This document shows positions 12,401-22,937 of a stretch of DNA of 64,000 nt, in pieces. The notes under the pieces are model-generated. The model was not told where the DNA came from. It searched no databases and worked only from the letters and a program-made list of their open reading frames with translations. Every line of letters starts with the position of its first letter. The first letter of the stretch is position 1. Source of the stretch: Trichopria drosophilae (taxonomy: Eukaryota; Arthropoda; Insecta; Hymenoptera; Diapriidae). The position numbers were made by a program, and so were the translations under genes. The stretch covers positions 107,617,501 through 107,681,500 of the forward strand of contig CM059587.1 of NCBI GenBank assembly GCA_030407085.1, written 5' to 3'.

Positions 12401-15400
12401 TTGCTCTCATTCATCTTCTGTCTTCGAAACGCTTCGTTCTTCCCTATTCCGCATTATGCCCCTTTCACTATTTCATTCTCTTTCTGCTCTTTATGCATCG
12501 CGTTTTCATTTTTGTCGTGGAACATTAAAGTGGTAAGATAAGAGCGCGTCAATTGACACAAGTGCATCCAGCATCGTGAACGAAGAAAAACTCTTGAATG
12601 TGCTCACACAAAGACGTTTCCCATTGGTTCTCAAAAACGTATGCAGCAGTTGTTATGTAGGCACATAATGAGGACACTACTCTTAGTAAACACCTAGGAT
12701 ATTTCCGCAGGTGCACCTGCTCGTCGGTTCGAAAACAGCGACAAAAATATGGCGCAACTATCCGAAGACCGTAAGAGCTCGTTTTCCAAAAGAATTATAT
12801 TTTTATTTTTATTTTCGCATACAAAACTGCAAAAATTCGATAATTTCGAAGGTCGCATGAAAACAATTTCTCTGAAATTCCATCTTGCATGGTTTCAAGA
12901 GATGAACATGACAACCCATTTAAGTGCTCATTGGATCCTCCTGAAATGTAATCCAAACTATTTTTTAATATACACTTCTTATTAAAAAATTTGTATTAAG
13001 GACAAAAAAGACGAAATATGTTACTTCGGGCCAAAAATTGTGCTTGTCTTTTTCAGGAGCAAATCACGAACTTCAAAGGTAATCCCAAACATCTTCGATA
13101 AATACAAATTATCTTCCATACAGATCGACAGATATTTTATGGAAGTGTCGGATTTAAAGTTCCATCAATATACCATTTTTATCCATCTAAGAACCAGTCT
13201 AATCTTCAGATCATTCTTAGTTCTTTAGAGATTAACGTGATGGATGTTATGTGACTATCTAGTCACACCAGTCTGGATTCCAAGTTGGTTAGATTGTAAT
13301 TTCTACTAAAACCCAATGATAAAAGTTTTAAAATATGTTTGCCATGCAGGATCTGGCAGTTTCAATTTTGGAATTATGATTCTATATTCCTAAATAGTGA
13401 CTATAAAATCACTACATACCTATTATATGAAAATCCAACCATTCCAAAAACGTAGAAATTTTGAAAGCCACTGCTTGTGGACAAACGCTCTAAAAGTCCA
13501 TCGGATCTCCATTGTTAAAATTTCCAGATTTGTAGAAAATTTGTCAAGGATTATGCTAAAATGTTGTTCATGGTCGTAAAATGCGATGTTGACCAGCAAA
13601 ATTATATTTCAAAATAGTTTTGTTTGTGAAAAAATTTAATTTTTATTTTTCATACTTTAATCTTTTCTTTTTGTGAATGTACATATTCTGAGCTTTATAA
13701 TGAGCCCTGGTTCAGGTCTGTCCTATAAAAACAAACCAGTTATGAGTGGTTCAAACTGAGAATTTTTTCCGGGTTTGCCTTTTTTGGAAACTTTCAACTT
13801 GTTATAAGTTTAAAATATAACTAAAAAAATTAATTGTTTGCTGTATTTATTTTATCTAAAGAAAGCAGGGAAAAATTGGTGATCAGATCTACAACTTGTA
13901 TTAAGTCTGCATAAAGTCTATATAGTAGACACCGATTCTTCTATTTCTTACAGGTTCTCAGGCATTATTTGTTTTCAGGGAATCATATGCCCTAAATTCC
14001 TTTCAAACTAAATACCAACTCATCTGAGCATCCTCTAATTTCTATATGAATAATGGAAAAGCCCGTTGCCTTTAGATATTGATGTATATTAGCAAACTTA
14101 AAAGTAACAGACACTGATAAGATGGTGGATTCAATTTTGAAATGCCTTTAGGCAAAAATTCACAAAAGTAAAGCCCGAAAATCGTCTGTGTAGAAAGAAC
14201 AGGCACCATCAGGTACTATTGATAGGAGTATAAGTCTTTGGAGACGAATCAAGTTCATGAAAATATTTAATCATAAGCTGTATTGTGGCATACAAATTAC
14301 TCAGCTGGATACTATTGATTATTATTTTTAACATCTTCGAAGTAAATGTGGTCTATTCATATAGGACACTAAAAACAGTATTTTTATAGGATTCCCCTTT
14401 CTGGGGTACAATGAGGCGCGTGTCTTGATAGTAGCGCATGAATAACTGCTCGTGTTTTCACTCGTAGACTCTGCATATGCGAAAACGTAACCGTATGCGC
14501 GAATGTACTCAATGTGCTTGAGACTGGCAGGAGGTGTGATAGGAGGGTTATGTCGTTGGCATGTATGGAAATGAACGAGTCGAGTGGTGGATTCCAACTC
14601 AAAGTTTACACGGTTTCGCGTCTTCAAGCCTTAAGACCGTAATGTTACGTAGTAATTTCATATCCCTTTCCAAACCTCCATCCCCCCACACTTTATGTCT
14701 TTCCCATGCATTTCCTATGTGTCTATTTTTTTTATACTTTTATGGATCTGCTATATACATCTTTATTTCTTTGTCATCTTCTTTAGCGAGCATTTTGGAG
14801 GTACGTCTTGCGCACATCACTTTTCATATACGTAAACGCACTTCGCGTGCATACACACCACCCCCAACGGCTGTCTCTGAAAGTCTTATTTGCTATTCAG
14901 GCCTGAATAAATACTGGCCTTGCTACATATGTCATGCATTCGGTGACGCGCGACCTACATACGCGCTCAGTCAATCGAGTTAAAAATGGATTCGTTGTTA
15001 GTCCAACTTCCGAATCAGACGAACCGTCCTGTTGTGTCAAAACACACCTTATACCCGGCACGTAAATACACTTATTTGAACAAACGAGATTTCGCGTAGC
15101 TCTCGTACAAACAATACACCATAATGGGGAAAGACTGAAATTATTCTATTGTTTGCCTTGTCGCCGCTATTATAGTCTGCTTTTTTCTGTTTAATTTCAA
15201 ACATATGCTCTTTATTTGCTTGGGATTTTATCCTACGATCCTTTTATGCGGTTGTATTTCAGGATTTACATTTTTTTCAACTTCTTTAGGATTATATATT
15301 TTAGCTAACAAGCAAAAGAAGATTATGCCAGAAATAAAATCTTTTTAAATATATCCAGGATTTACCGCTATTTCTATTAGAATCAAAGGTAAAAACTTTT

Positions 15401-15485
15401 ATTTTTAGTTGTGAAATATTATGTGATTATATTGATTGAGTTCAATTTACCAGAAGGAAATCTTGATTTGAACTCATTTGTGCAC
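9472..15485. other. Gene-poor AT-rich stretch
   Basis: Open frames here are short, AT-rich in codon content, and lack recognisable domains. A less AT-biased, CpG-bearing patch occurs at about 14400-15120; it produces a 140-residue frame with no recognisable family. I see no RNA gene or mobile element in this interval. Confidence 0.45.
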
Positions 15486-15850
15486 ATTTTTTTTTTTAAT
15501 TATTAATTAACGGGCGGAATCGCCCTTTTACTTAATTTTTGCCATATTTTTATTAATCGAAAGATTTTTGCAAGAGCTGCAGATCAACTTAAGAAGATGG
15601 CGCCATACTTCACATTTGTGTATGAAATGTAGGACTGCAGAAACCTACACCAAGTACAGCAGCGGTCATGAGTCGATTTCCGCCAGATAAACAATATTTT
15701 CGAAACGTAAACAAACAACGTGGCTCATCCTGACAACAGCGAGCTGCTGCTTGAAAACGAAATCGAAAAATTATTCACCGGACGGGGATCGAACTCACCA
15801 CCTACGACTTCGTAGGCCAATGCGTTAACCTTCTGAGCCACGAAGCCGAT
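15486..15850 (-). mobile_element. tRNA-headed SINE-like element
   Basis: On the minus strand the 5' end resembles a tRNA. An A-box-like TGGCTCAGAAGG (15829-15840) lies about 35 bp upstream of a B-box-like AGTTCGATCCC (15785-15795), with an anticodon-arm-like palindrome CCTACGAAGTCGTAGG between them. The acceptor and T stems do not pair well, so this is not a functional tRNA gene. A body of roughly 250 bp follows, then a short hairpin GGGCG-ATTC-CGCCC (15512-15525) and an A-rich tail ending in 11 A residues (T run at 15487-15497 on the plus strand). Polymerase III boxes, a 3' hairpin shared with a partner LINE, and a poly-A tail together form a typical SINE layout. Transcription by Pol III is inferred. 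A clear target-site duplication was not found. Confidence 0.65.
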
Positions 15851-17022
15851 TTTGAAAAATTTCTCTCCAAATGGTTAAAAACATGTGTAAGAGTGTATCG
15901 AATTGCCAATTATAATATTTCAAATGTTACATTTCCGATATTCTGGAGATATTCTAATGATTTCTAAAAGAGAGAATTTTATGAACGTCAAAAATAGAAG
16001 CACTAATTTCTATATTGTCCAACTAACTTTCTTTTTAACTAACATAAACAATACATTCTTGCATCAATTTGTCAGATTTAATGGAGAGCAAATTTCAGCT
16101 GGTTATATTTATGGACCTTTCGCGTTATTTACGACGGGAGAAGTACTATTATAATCGTCGATTCGTGTCCTCGTGATACCAACTTGGGTCGACCTGTTCG
16201 CTCATTGCTCGGTTCTGTGCCGTTTTTGAGTTTGCGTATGTAAACCATTCCAGCTCATCCATTACCGAGCACTTGGTTCACCCTCCTTTTCAGCCACAGG
16301 GAGGTGAACAGCTATCCAGTATTTTATGGCTGACGGCATATTGCTAGTACCGTTAACATAGTCATATTCGCCAAGCTGCGATTGTCGGGCTACGAGTCAC
16401 TCGTCGCCACGTGCCCGCTTGAGTTCACCCTCCATGATTCGCTTTTAAAAAAATGGCACGAACATTATCTACAGGGTTCCTCGAGATTTTGTTTGTTGTT
16501 AAATAAAGCTGAATATCCTTACGCAAGCCATCAGTTTTTTCGCCTCATAGTCTGCATTTCCCATTGACGATGAAGTCATAAAGGGCTACGAAAGAGTTTG
16601 GAAGGCGTCTTCAAGAATGGTGGATGAAAACGAAATTAATTTTTTGCATTTTTAATCGCTTACATCTGAGTAAAAAATGTTATAAAATGTAAATTCATGT
16701 GCTCATGTGAATGTATTAGATTATATGCTAACTTAATTACTATACGAAAGCCACATAGTGAATCCAAACTACGAAGTCACACCCGTGTTAAAATTTCTGA
16801 ATTGAAAGTCCTGACCAAAATTGTAAATTTAAGAATACCCTCGTTTCCAATAGTCCACTCTTATTATGAGCAATATTCATGAGTGTGAATTCAGTGAATA
16901 ATGGGTTAGACATTGGATATTACAATGTAAGGGGATTTTCGATATGTTTCCAGTCGTCACTCGGAATCCTTATTGAAGGTTAGATATTAAGAGTTTTGAA
17001 TTAGTTTATAACCGTATACTAT
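15851..17022. other. Gene-poor stretch with a less AT-biased block
   Basis: Positions about 16160-16600 have near-balanced base composition with scattered CpG, unlike the flanks, but no frame encodes a recognisable domain. It could be a conserved non-coding segment or an old decayed element; the sequence alone does not decide. Confidence 0.35.
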
Positions 17023-17691
17023 CCACATAAAACGATTCCACGAAATGCGTACCATGGGAATTCCATACGGAAATACCATACAGTTTTTATGGAAATTCCA
17101 CGAGATGAAAATGGCTACGATGATTTTCGTAAAGTATAGTACGATTCTAAGGTTTGGAATCATATTCTGGTATTCCCCACTTTAGTTTTACATTGCCGAG
17201 GTATAGCGCTCCATAATTTTTTTATGTTCATAAATCCCGCACTGTACTTTTTCTATCGTCCCAGAGTACCGCATCATAAGTTTCGATATCTCAGTGGCAC
17301 GGGACCGGAATCCCTATCCATCGCAAGTATGGAGCGGAACACCTAGACATCGAAAACTATGGAGCTGTAAACCTTGTCGATTAAAAACGAGGGTGCGGGA
17401 TACATAGAGATTCAAAATTATGGATAGCCATTCAGGGCCAACCAAATATTTAAGTGCGTAAGACCAGGATGTCGTTTCTACTTCTAATGTCACACTCTGG
17501 TCTAGGTACGTCACCATAGCTGCTTCGATCTCCGTATATAGATTTAGCGTATAGTGATTTCCGTATAAAAATTTACTTAACATTTTCATAGAATTTTGTA
17601 TGGAATTTCCTTGGAAACTCTATGCACATTCCATCAGGAAATTCCACAAGGGATTTCCAGGAAGACCTTTCCATGAAACCGTTTCATGTGG
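17023..17691. mobile_element. Decayed terminal-inverted-repeat element
   Basis: The left end CCACATAAAACGATTCCA (17023-17040) is an imperfect inverted copy of the right end, whose reverse complement reads CCACATGAAACGGTTTCATG. Several GGAATTCCA/GGAAATTCC palindromic motifs lie just inside both ends (17050-17100 and 17610-17660). The 669-bp interior has no transposase-like frame. It fits an old non-autonomous DNA transposon. Its superfamily cannot be told from the ends, and no target duplication is visible. Confidence 0.5.
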
Positions 17692-20600
17692 CAGTTAGCT
17701 TAATGTGCTGAAATAAGGTCCAAAGATTCCAGTAACACTTTTTAATTATCGATTCTTAATTTACCGAAAACCATTTTGGCTATATTAAATTCTACAGATT
17801 CTGCCACTGTTTCTAATTCCATTAGAACATGAAGTTATTGCGTGTAGATTTGGATCCCAGAAAATCTGAACCTAAAAATTGTTCGGAACCTAGACAATTA
17901 TGTACAATATATCAGAGAGGACTAATAAAGTTTAGATTAGTTGTTTCTATTAGCACGATCATAATCTAGAATAAAGTTAATTTATCTTAACTCCACTTTT
18001 TATACAGCACAATGTCGTTCGTGGATGTCCAGAGGGGAGTTCCTCGGAAGAACCTTAGAATATCCTGCAAGAATGAGATTCGGTTCGACCTTCGAAAGAA
18101 GATCTAGTCATGTATTTTTTGTGTGTTCTTTCCTCGATATGTTAAATAATGGAAATCCAAGCTAACCGACAATGGCTTTTCTTCTTTTTGGTGATTACTG
18201 AAAGTTTTCGAAAATAACAAACAAAAATATTTTTTTTATTCATATTTTAAAATTAAGAAGACCTTGGTCACTATAAAACGATTCAGTCACTGCTTCGCAT
18301 CTAGATTCTTTTAGGTAACTAACACTGCTCATTTTAATTAGCAATTGTTAAAAAGCATCAAAATTCATTTAACTTTTTTTATCTATGCATATCTAATCCT
18401 GGATTAATCGAATACATATCGAACAATAGAAACAAAACCTACAGTAAGCTAGTGCGCAGCTTAGTATATCGTGATTCCGACTCCGCAATCCGACTATAGG
18501 AAGAGAGTGATGCTAGCCCCAGCGTGGAATGATCATCGATCGCTTATCTGCGTTATTCGAGGACGACGCTGGAGGCGCGATAGGAGATGCTCAGGGGAAG
18601 TCCATTCACTGAGTTAAGATCGACCCGATTATAGCTTACGCCCACGTTATGATATACGACGAGATAATAAGCGCGAGCCTTTTTTAATCAAAACGAGTCA
18701 CGTGTATCCGATGGTGCAACTCCATTGCTGATAAAATTCTGCGTTCTGTCACTGGTCGAAATCATAATAACTAGCATAATAAGTACAAAAATCTTCGGTC
18801 ATATCTATTAACATACTTGAGTGACTTCGAATTACGCGAAACACGTGCGCATTAACGTTCCTTCAGCGAGGTTTTGATTTTTTTGGTTGGTTCGTACGGT
18901 GATGTTTTTGGTTTTCTTCCCATTATTATTCGAATTCAGTACTTACGAGAACTTAGCTCATGAACAAATAATGGCATGGTTAGAATGATAGATACATACA
19001 ATATCATAACAATTCACTTAGTGATCCTCATAGTAAATTGTTTAGGAGAGCAAACAAATATTGGTTGCACTAACCAATTCCTTATACTTGGAATTACCAA
19101 TTTTTGTCGGTATCAAATGAACATTTGTATCAAATTATTCGTTTACTGTTACAAGCTCCAGATGTAAAATTCGCTGGAACAACTGAAAACAGCTTAGTAA
19201 ACTTTTTACTCATTCGGATATAGGAGAAAATGACTTATGTAGAAAATTGGATTAGTGCGTTTGTCCTGACCTCCGATCATTAACAATGATATAAGTCGAA
19301 TCAAAGATTAATTGATCTAATAAACAATTAGTTATTAACAGTTATTGAAACCTATTCCTTTTCTTAGGCCCAGTTCATTGATATTTTGTAAGTTGGTTGT
19401 ACCACAGGAAAATATTCCCTTGGTTCACACAATTATATTACGCGTTCTCCAGTCAGTTTATAGTTAAAACAAATCAAATTATCAAAGTAGTTTATTTGTG
19501 CATTAGGGTAGCCAGTTTCATCAGCTATAACCATAAAAACATCTAAATTAAAAATTACCAGTTGTTAAAACGACTTTACCAACGTGAAACAACCCGAGCA
19601 AAGCAGATCTGAGCAGGACACCATCCCCAGCATTAGAAGTTGTCCAGGCTCTTAATAATTTCGACTCTGTTGTCTACCCGATCCGTTTCTTTTGAATAGG
19701 CTCCTTTATTATTGGTCGAACAGTACTCATGGAAATGTTACCATCTGACAACAAATTTGAGTATCGAAAAACTTCCTAGAGTGTCGCACTGAAGCGATGG
19801 CGCAGCAGTATATATATAACAACGAGCTCGTTGACTCGCCAAATAACCATTCGTTATCCGGGACAATGGGTTACACAATGGGCCACACAATAGCACTGGA
19901 TCCTCGCGTTCGCTTATGATGCATTATGGGAAAGCGAAAATGTATGTTTTATCCCAGTTTCCCCCGTTTAGTGGCATTTAGTGCGCCTGACTGCTCCGCG
20001 TGGTATTTATTTTTTCCGACAGCTGCCCACCTCACCCCACACCGATCTTTCTAAATATGATCGCCCTCTTTATTTCGTAGATTTGACAAGCCAATAAATA
20101 TCAAATTTTTGTGTAACTGAATTAGTACTTTCGTTAGTAGCAGCTTTTATCTTGTGAGGTCTTGAGGAAGGTGATGGTGTTGACATTAGTGACAATTACA
20201 CCATCGATCTGCCACAGCGCAATGCAATGTCATGATTCGCCCCTGAAGAGGATTTTAAAATGATTTCATAACCTTGAAATTTCAAGTCAGCTCGTTCGAT
20301 TGTCTTCGACAAATAAAAGTATAATTTTTCGAAAAATTGGAACGCAAGCAAGTGTGAGTTTAATATTAAAATGTATGAAATGTTATCATTTAAAAGCTAG
20401 TAGCACGTAACAATCAAAGTTCTATTTGTGAAGTATTTATGAATATAATATATCAACTTCAAATCTTGCAAATTAGAAAATCTTTTCAAGGTATTATACA
20501 CAAATACACTAAATTCTGGAAATGCCAATTGTTTGGATTTTGCATTATGTTGCCTGACTGCATCATTATACTGTGTTTATACTCACATTACGAACCTTTT

Positions 20601-21597
20601 CTTTCTTTGGACTTTTCTCCAAACAATGAATTGGCAATTATCTATGTTCTTTTTTCATCCGTTTGTAGTTTTTGTCAATTTCTGACAAGAGCTCATTTGT
20701 CCCACTCGTGCCCTTACACCGATATAAATTTGATTTTGTCCACCGTCCAGATTTGCCCGCAGCCGCATTCGTTACATTTTCTTTCTCTTCGCATAATTAA
20801 AAAAAACATGAACAAGATATGATAAAACTAGACAAGAAATCGTTTTTGTATAGTTTTCAAAATGTTAATAATATTTTTGTGATAAATGTGCAACAATTTA
20901 ATGTTCAATATAGTTATTTACATTTCTAAATAAAAATGGTGCGTAATGAATTGTTTAATTTATTAAAATTTATCTTGTTCGATTTTTTAGATGTGCATAG
21001 ATAATTAGAAAAAAATACACTACTGCATTAAAGTTTATCCTTACAAAAGTTATTATTGTGGGAATGTGAGAACATACATTTTGATTTCAATCATCTGTGA
21101 ATACCTGCTTAAAATTTCAAGCTGATCCGAAAACAAAATTGACTGAGATATGGGCGTTGAAGAATAGCAGAATCCGTTTCGTAAATGAACTGACTTATAC
21201 TTTGAAATGCTTTTTTCTTAAAGTGACATTAGTGAAGACGATGACCAAAATTTCTCGAAAACTGAACTTTTTTAAACCGACCTTTTTAAAAGGTGAAAAC
21301 CTTATTAAATACTTAAAAATATATTTGTATATTAGTTTATTCTGTATTTAAGTAAATCCATCGGCAATTATTTATTTTAGATGATTTATTTCGCCACAAT
21401 ATTGCTCACTACGAACGTAAAAATGAAAATTCAATTTGGTTGAGGACTATGTGTATCTCGACTATGTAACAATTTTCAATAAAAGACTTAATTAAACGTG
21501 TTCAATGTATGTACGTTAAGGCTTTAACGTCCAAATGTACAACGGTTTTTCAATAAGTTTGACACTGCATTTTAGCATTTAAAATTCACGATAAAAA
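17692..21597. other. Gene-poor stretch with two CpG-bearing patches
   Basis: Two patches, about 18430-18720 and 19780-20060, are richer in GC and CpG than the surroundings. The second contains three SOX-type motifs, listed separately. Frames in the interval have no recognisable domain. Confidence 0.4.
19863..19893 (+). promoter_or_regulatory. Three SOX-type motifs at 12-bp spacing
   Basis: ACAATGG at 19863 and 19875 and ACAATAG at 19887 match the HMG-box (SOX) recognition core (A/T)(A/T)CAA(T/A)G. The spacing is exactly 12 bp each time, as part of a three-unit imperfect 12-bp tandem repeat. Binding is an inference: the motif is short and the repeat alone could explain the cluster. Confidence 0.3.
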
Positions 21598-21611
21598 TAT
21601 GTCATATCTTA
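21598..21611. repeat. Target-site duplication, left copy
   Basis: TATGTCATATCTTA matches 24914-24927 exactly. The left-hand inverted element copy starts directly after it. A length of 14 bp fits the variable target duplications of PLEs. The first bases (TAT) also match the element end, so the true duplication may be 11-14 bp. Confidence 0.8.
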
Positions 21612-21936
21612 AAATATTAATAAGGGTTCGGCTTTGTCCTACAAAGTTGGTTGCTGTTGATTTTCCTCGACGTTTCGAACGACTTGCGTTCATTTTCAAG
21701 AGGTTACTGTGGAGCGTCCTGTTGTGTTGCCGCTTTTTATATGTTTCCTGTTTTCCTATGGTGGGGAGGTTCCTGACCGTTTCATTTGTGTAATGATGCG
21801 TTCATATGCGGTGTGTAAACTTTGGGTATCTTCAATTTTGTTGAGTGGAGCTTTTTGTAATTTGATATTAATCAGTTCCGATATACGTCTATTGTGAAAT
21901 TTATTTTCGATATCCAGTATTTTTGTGTTATCCCAG
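21612..21936 (-). repeat. Inverted partial copy of the PLE 3' end
   Basis: This 325-bp segment is the reverse complement of 24551-24875, with two mismatches seen (both near 21865-21880). It carries the last ~60 codons of the endonuclease ORF, its stop codon and most of the 3' UTR, but lacks the final ~40 bp of the 3' end. The junction with the following direct copy is marked by the small palindrome CCCAGACTGGG (21932-21942). This fits template switching or twin priming during insertion. The minus-strand frame 21756-22127 running through the junction is chimeric and not a gene. Confidence 0.9.
21665..21703 (-). ncRNA. Hammerhead-ribozyme-like fold, inverted copy
   Basis: This is the same sequence as at 22133-22171, on the opposite strand, carried by the inverted partial copy. 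See the entry at 22133. Confidence 0.4.
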
Positions 21937-21942
21937 ACTGGG

Positions 21943-22265
21943 AATAGACGTATATCGGAAATGATTAACATCAAATTACAAAAAGCTCCACTCAACAAAA
22001 TTGAAGATACCCAAAGTTTACACACCGCATATGAACGCATCATTACACAAATGAAACGGTCAGGAACCTCCCCACCATAGGAAAACAGGAAACATATAAA
22101 AAGCGGCAACACAACAGGACGCTCCACAGTAACCTCTTGAAAATGAACGCAAGTCGTTCGAAACGTCGAGGAAAATCAACAGCAACCAACTTTGTAGGAC
22201 AAAGCCGAACCCTTATTAATATTTTTATTATATATAACTTCTACATAAAAACACCGTGTAATTAT
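21943..22265 (+). repeat. Left pseudo-LTR (direct copy of the PLE 3' end)
   Basis: The 323-bp segment matches 24594-24916 with no difference seen by eye. It begins inside the C-terminal part of the endonuclease ORF (RRISEMIN...), includes that ORF's stop and 3' UTR, and ends directly before the first ATG of the element body at 22267. It thus serves as the 5' leader of this copy and presumably holds the promoter, as pseudo-LTRs do in characterised PLEs. Confidence 0.92.
22133..22171 (+). ncRNA. Hammerhead-ribozyme-like fold in left pseudo-LTR
   Basis: The order of parts matches a type I hammerhead with a minimal helix III, as reported in PLE pseudo-LTRs. Helix I is CCTC (22133) with GAGG (22168-22171). 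A box-1-like TTGAAAA follows, then helix II GAACG with CGTTC around the loop CAAGT, then GAAA and the site GTC (22160-22167). The canonical box 1 is CUGANGA, so here C3 is T and the catalytic G8 is A. The fold is therefore probably inactive or weak, unless another base takes that role. Confidence 0.45.
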
Positions 22266-22266
22266 A

Positions 22267-22668
22267 ATGAGCCCTGGGCGAGAATGGGCCAATCACTACC
22301 TGGCTATGGAAAATAGGAGATACAGAAACCATTTCTTCGAACTTAGGAAAATAGAAAAGAGTATTATTCGAACCATGCTTACCAAACAATTTTTAATTAA
22401 AATGAGATACCTGGATATTATCCCAAACCATATAAAAAATAGTACAAAACACGTAAAACACATAACGATCCATAGTAGAACAGCAGAGAAGAACTTATCC
22501 AGATGCATACAGAATTTTCAAAAGAAGCTATTGAATATAGAAATTAGAGACATACACACGCACCTTCAGTATTTAGTAACAGAGAAACAGAAATATATTA
22601 AAAATATACAAGATTTAGAGAGTATCAGGACAATACAAAGGAATCAGACAAGTACAAAGCCAATATAA
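22267..22668 (+). CDS. PLE N-terminal ORF part, frameshifted
   Basis: This 133-codon frame starts with the first ATG after the left pseudo-LTR (MSPGREWANHYLAMENRR). It is rich in Lys, Arg, Ile, Gln and Asn with predicted helical, coiled-coil-like stretches. PLE proteins usually carry a poorly conserved N-terminal region before the reverse transcriptase, so this is read as that region rather than a separate gene. It ends at TAA 22666-22668. From 22602 the -1 frame is open and continues into the reverse transcriptase ORF (EYQDNTKESDKYKANI onwards from 22620). One net one-base loss, or a programmed -1 shift, between about 22602 and 22665 would join them. No classic slippery heptamer with a strong downstream structure was identified. 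Confidence 0.75.
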   Translation: MSPGREWANHYLAMENRRYRNHFFELRKIEKSIIRTMLTKQFLIKMRYLDIIPNHIKNSTKHVKHITIHSRTAEKNLSRCIQNFQKKLLNIEIRDIHTHLQYLVTEKQKYIKNIQDLESIRTIQRNQTSTKPI

Positions 22669-22937
22669 CAGAAACATTAAACAACAAAATAAAAAAACTA
22701 ATCCGAACAAGTTTACATGCAAATACAGTACAAGATACGGAAAAATGGTTCATCAATTTAACAGACAAACATATTCCAGACAATGTAAAATTCATTGAAA
22801 AACTGGGACCAAGATATAATGCCCCACACAAATTAAATAACAGAACTACAATAGATACTATAAAATATACAGAATCATTTATAACCAGGAATACTGAGAT
22901 ACCAAAAACTGATATACGGAACAAAATTATAGATACA

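Noticed and set aside
14561..14983. 140-codon plus-strand frame
   Set aside because: No known domain, opposite-strand frames overlap it, and codon content follows the local base composition.
15775..15850. Possible functional tRNA gene (minus strand)
   Set aside because: The A and B boxes are present but the acceptor and T stems do not pair; better explained as a SINE head.
21756..22127. 123-codon minus-strand frame with PLE-like C-terminus
   Set aside because: It reads through the junction between the inverted and direct 3' copies and is an antisense/sense chimera, not a gene.
22296..22924. Minus-strand frames of 70 and 99 codons inside the PLE body
   Set aside because: Antisense shadows of the PLE coding region; hydrophobic content comes from the reversed Lys/Asn-rich codons.
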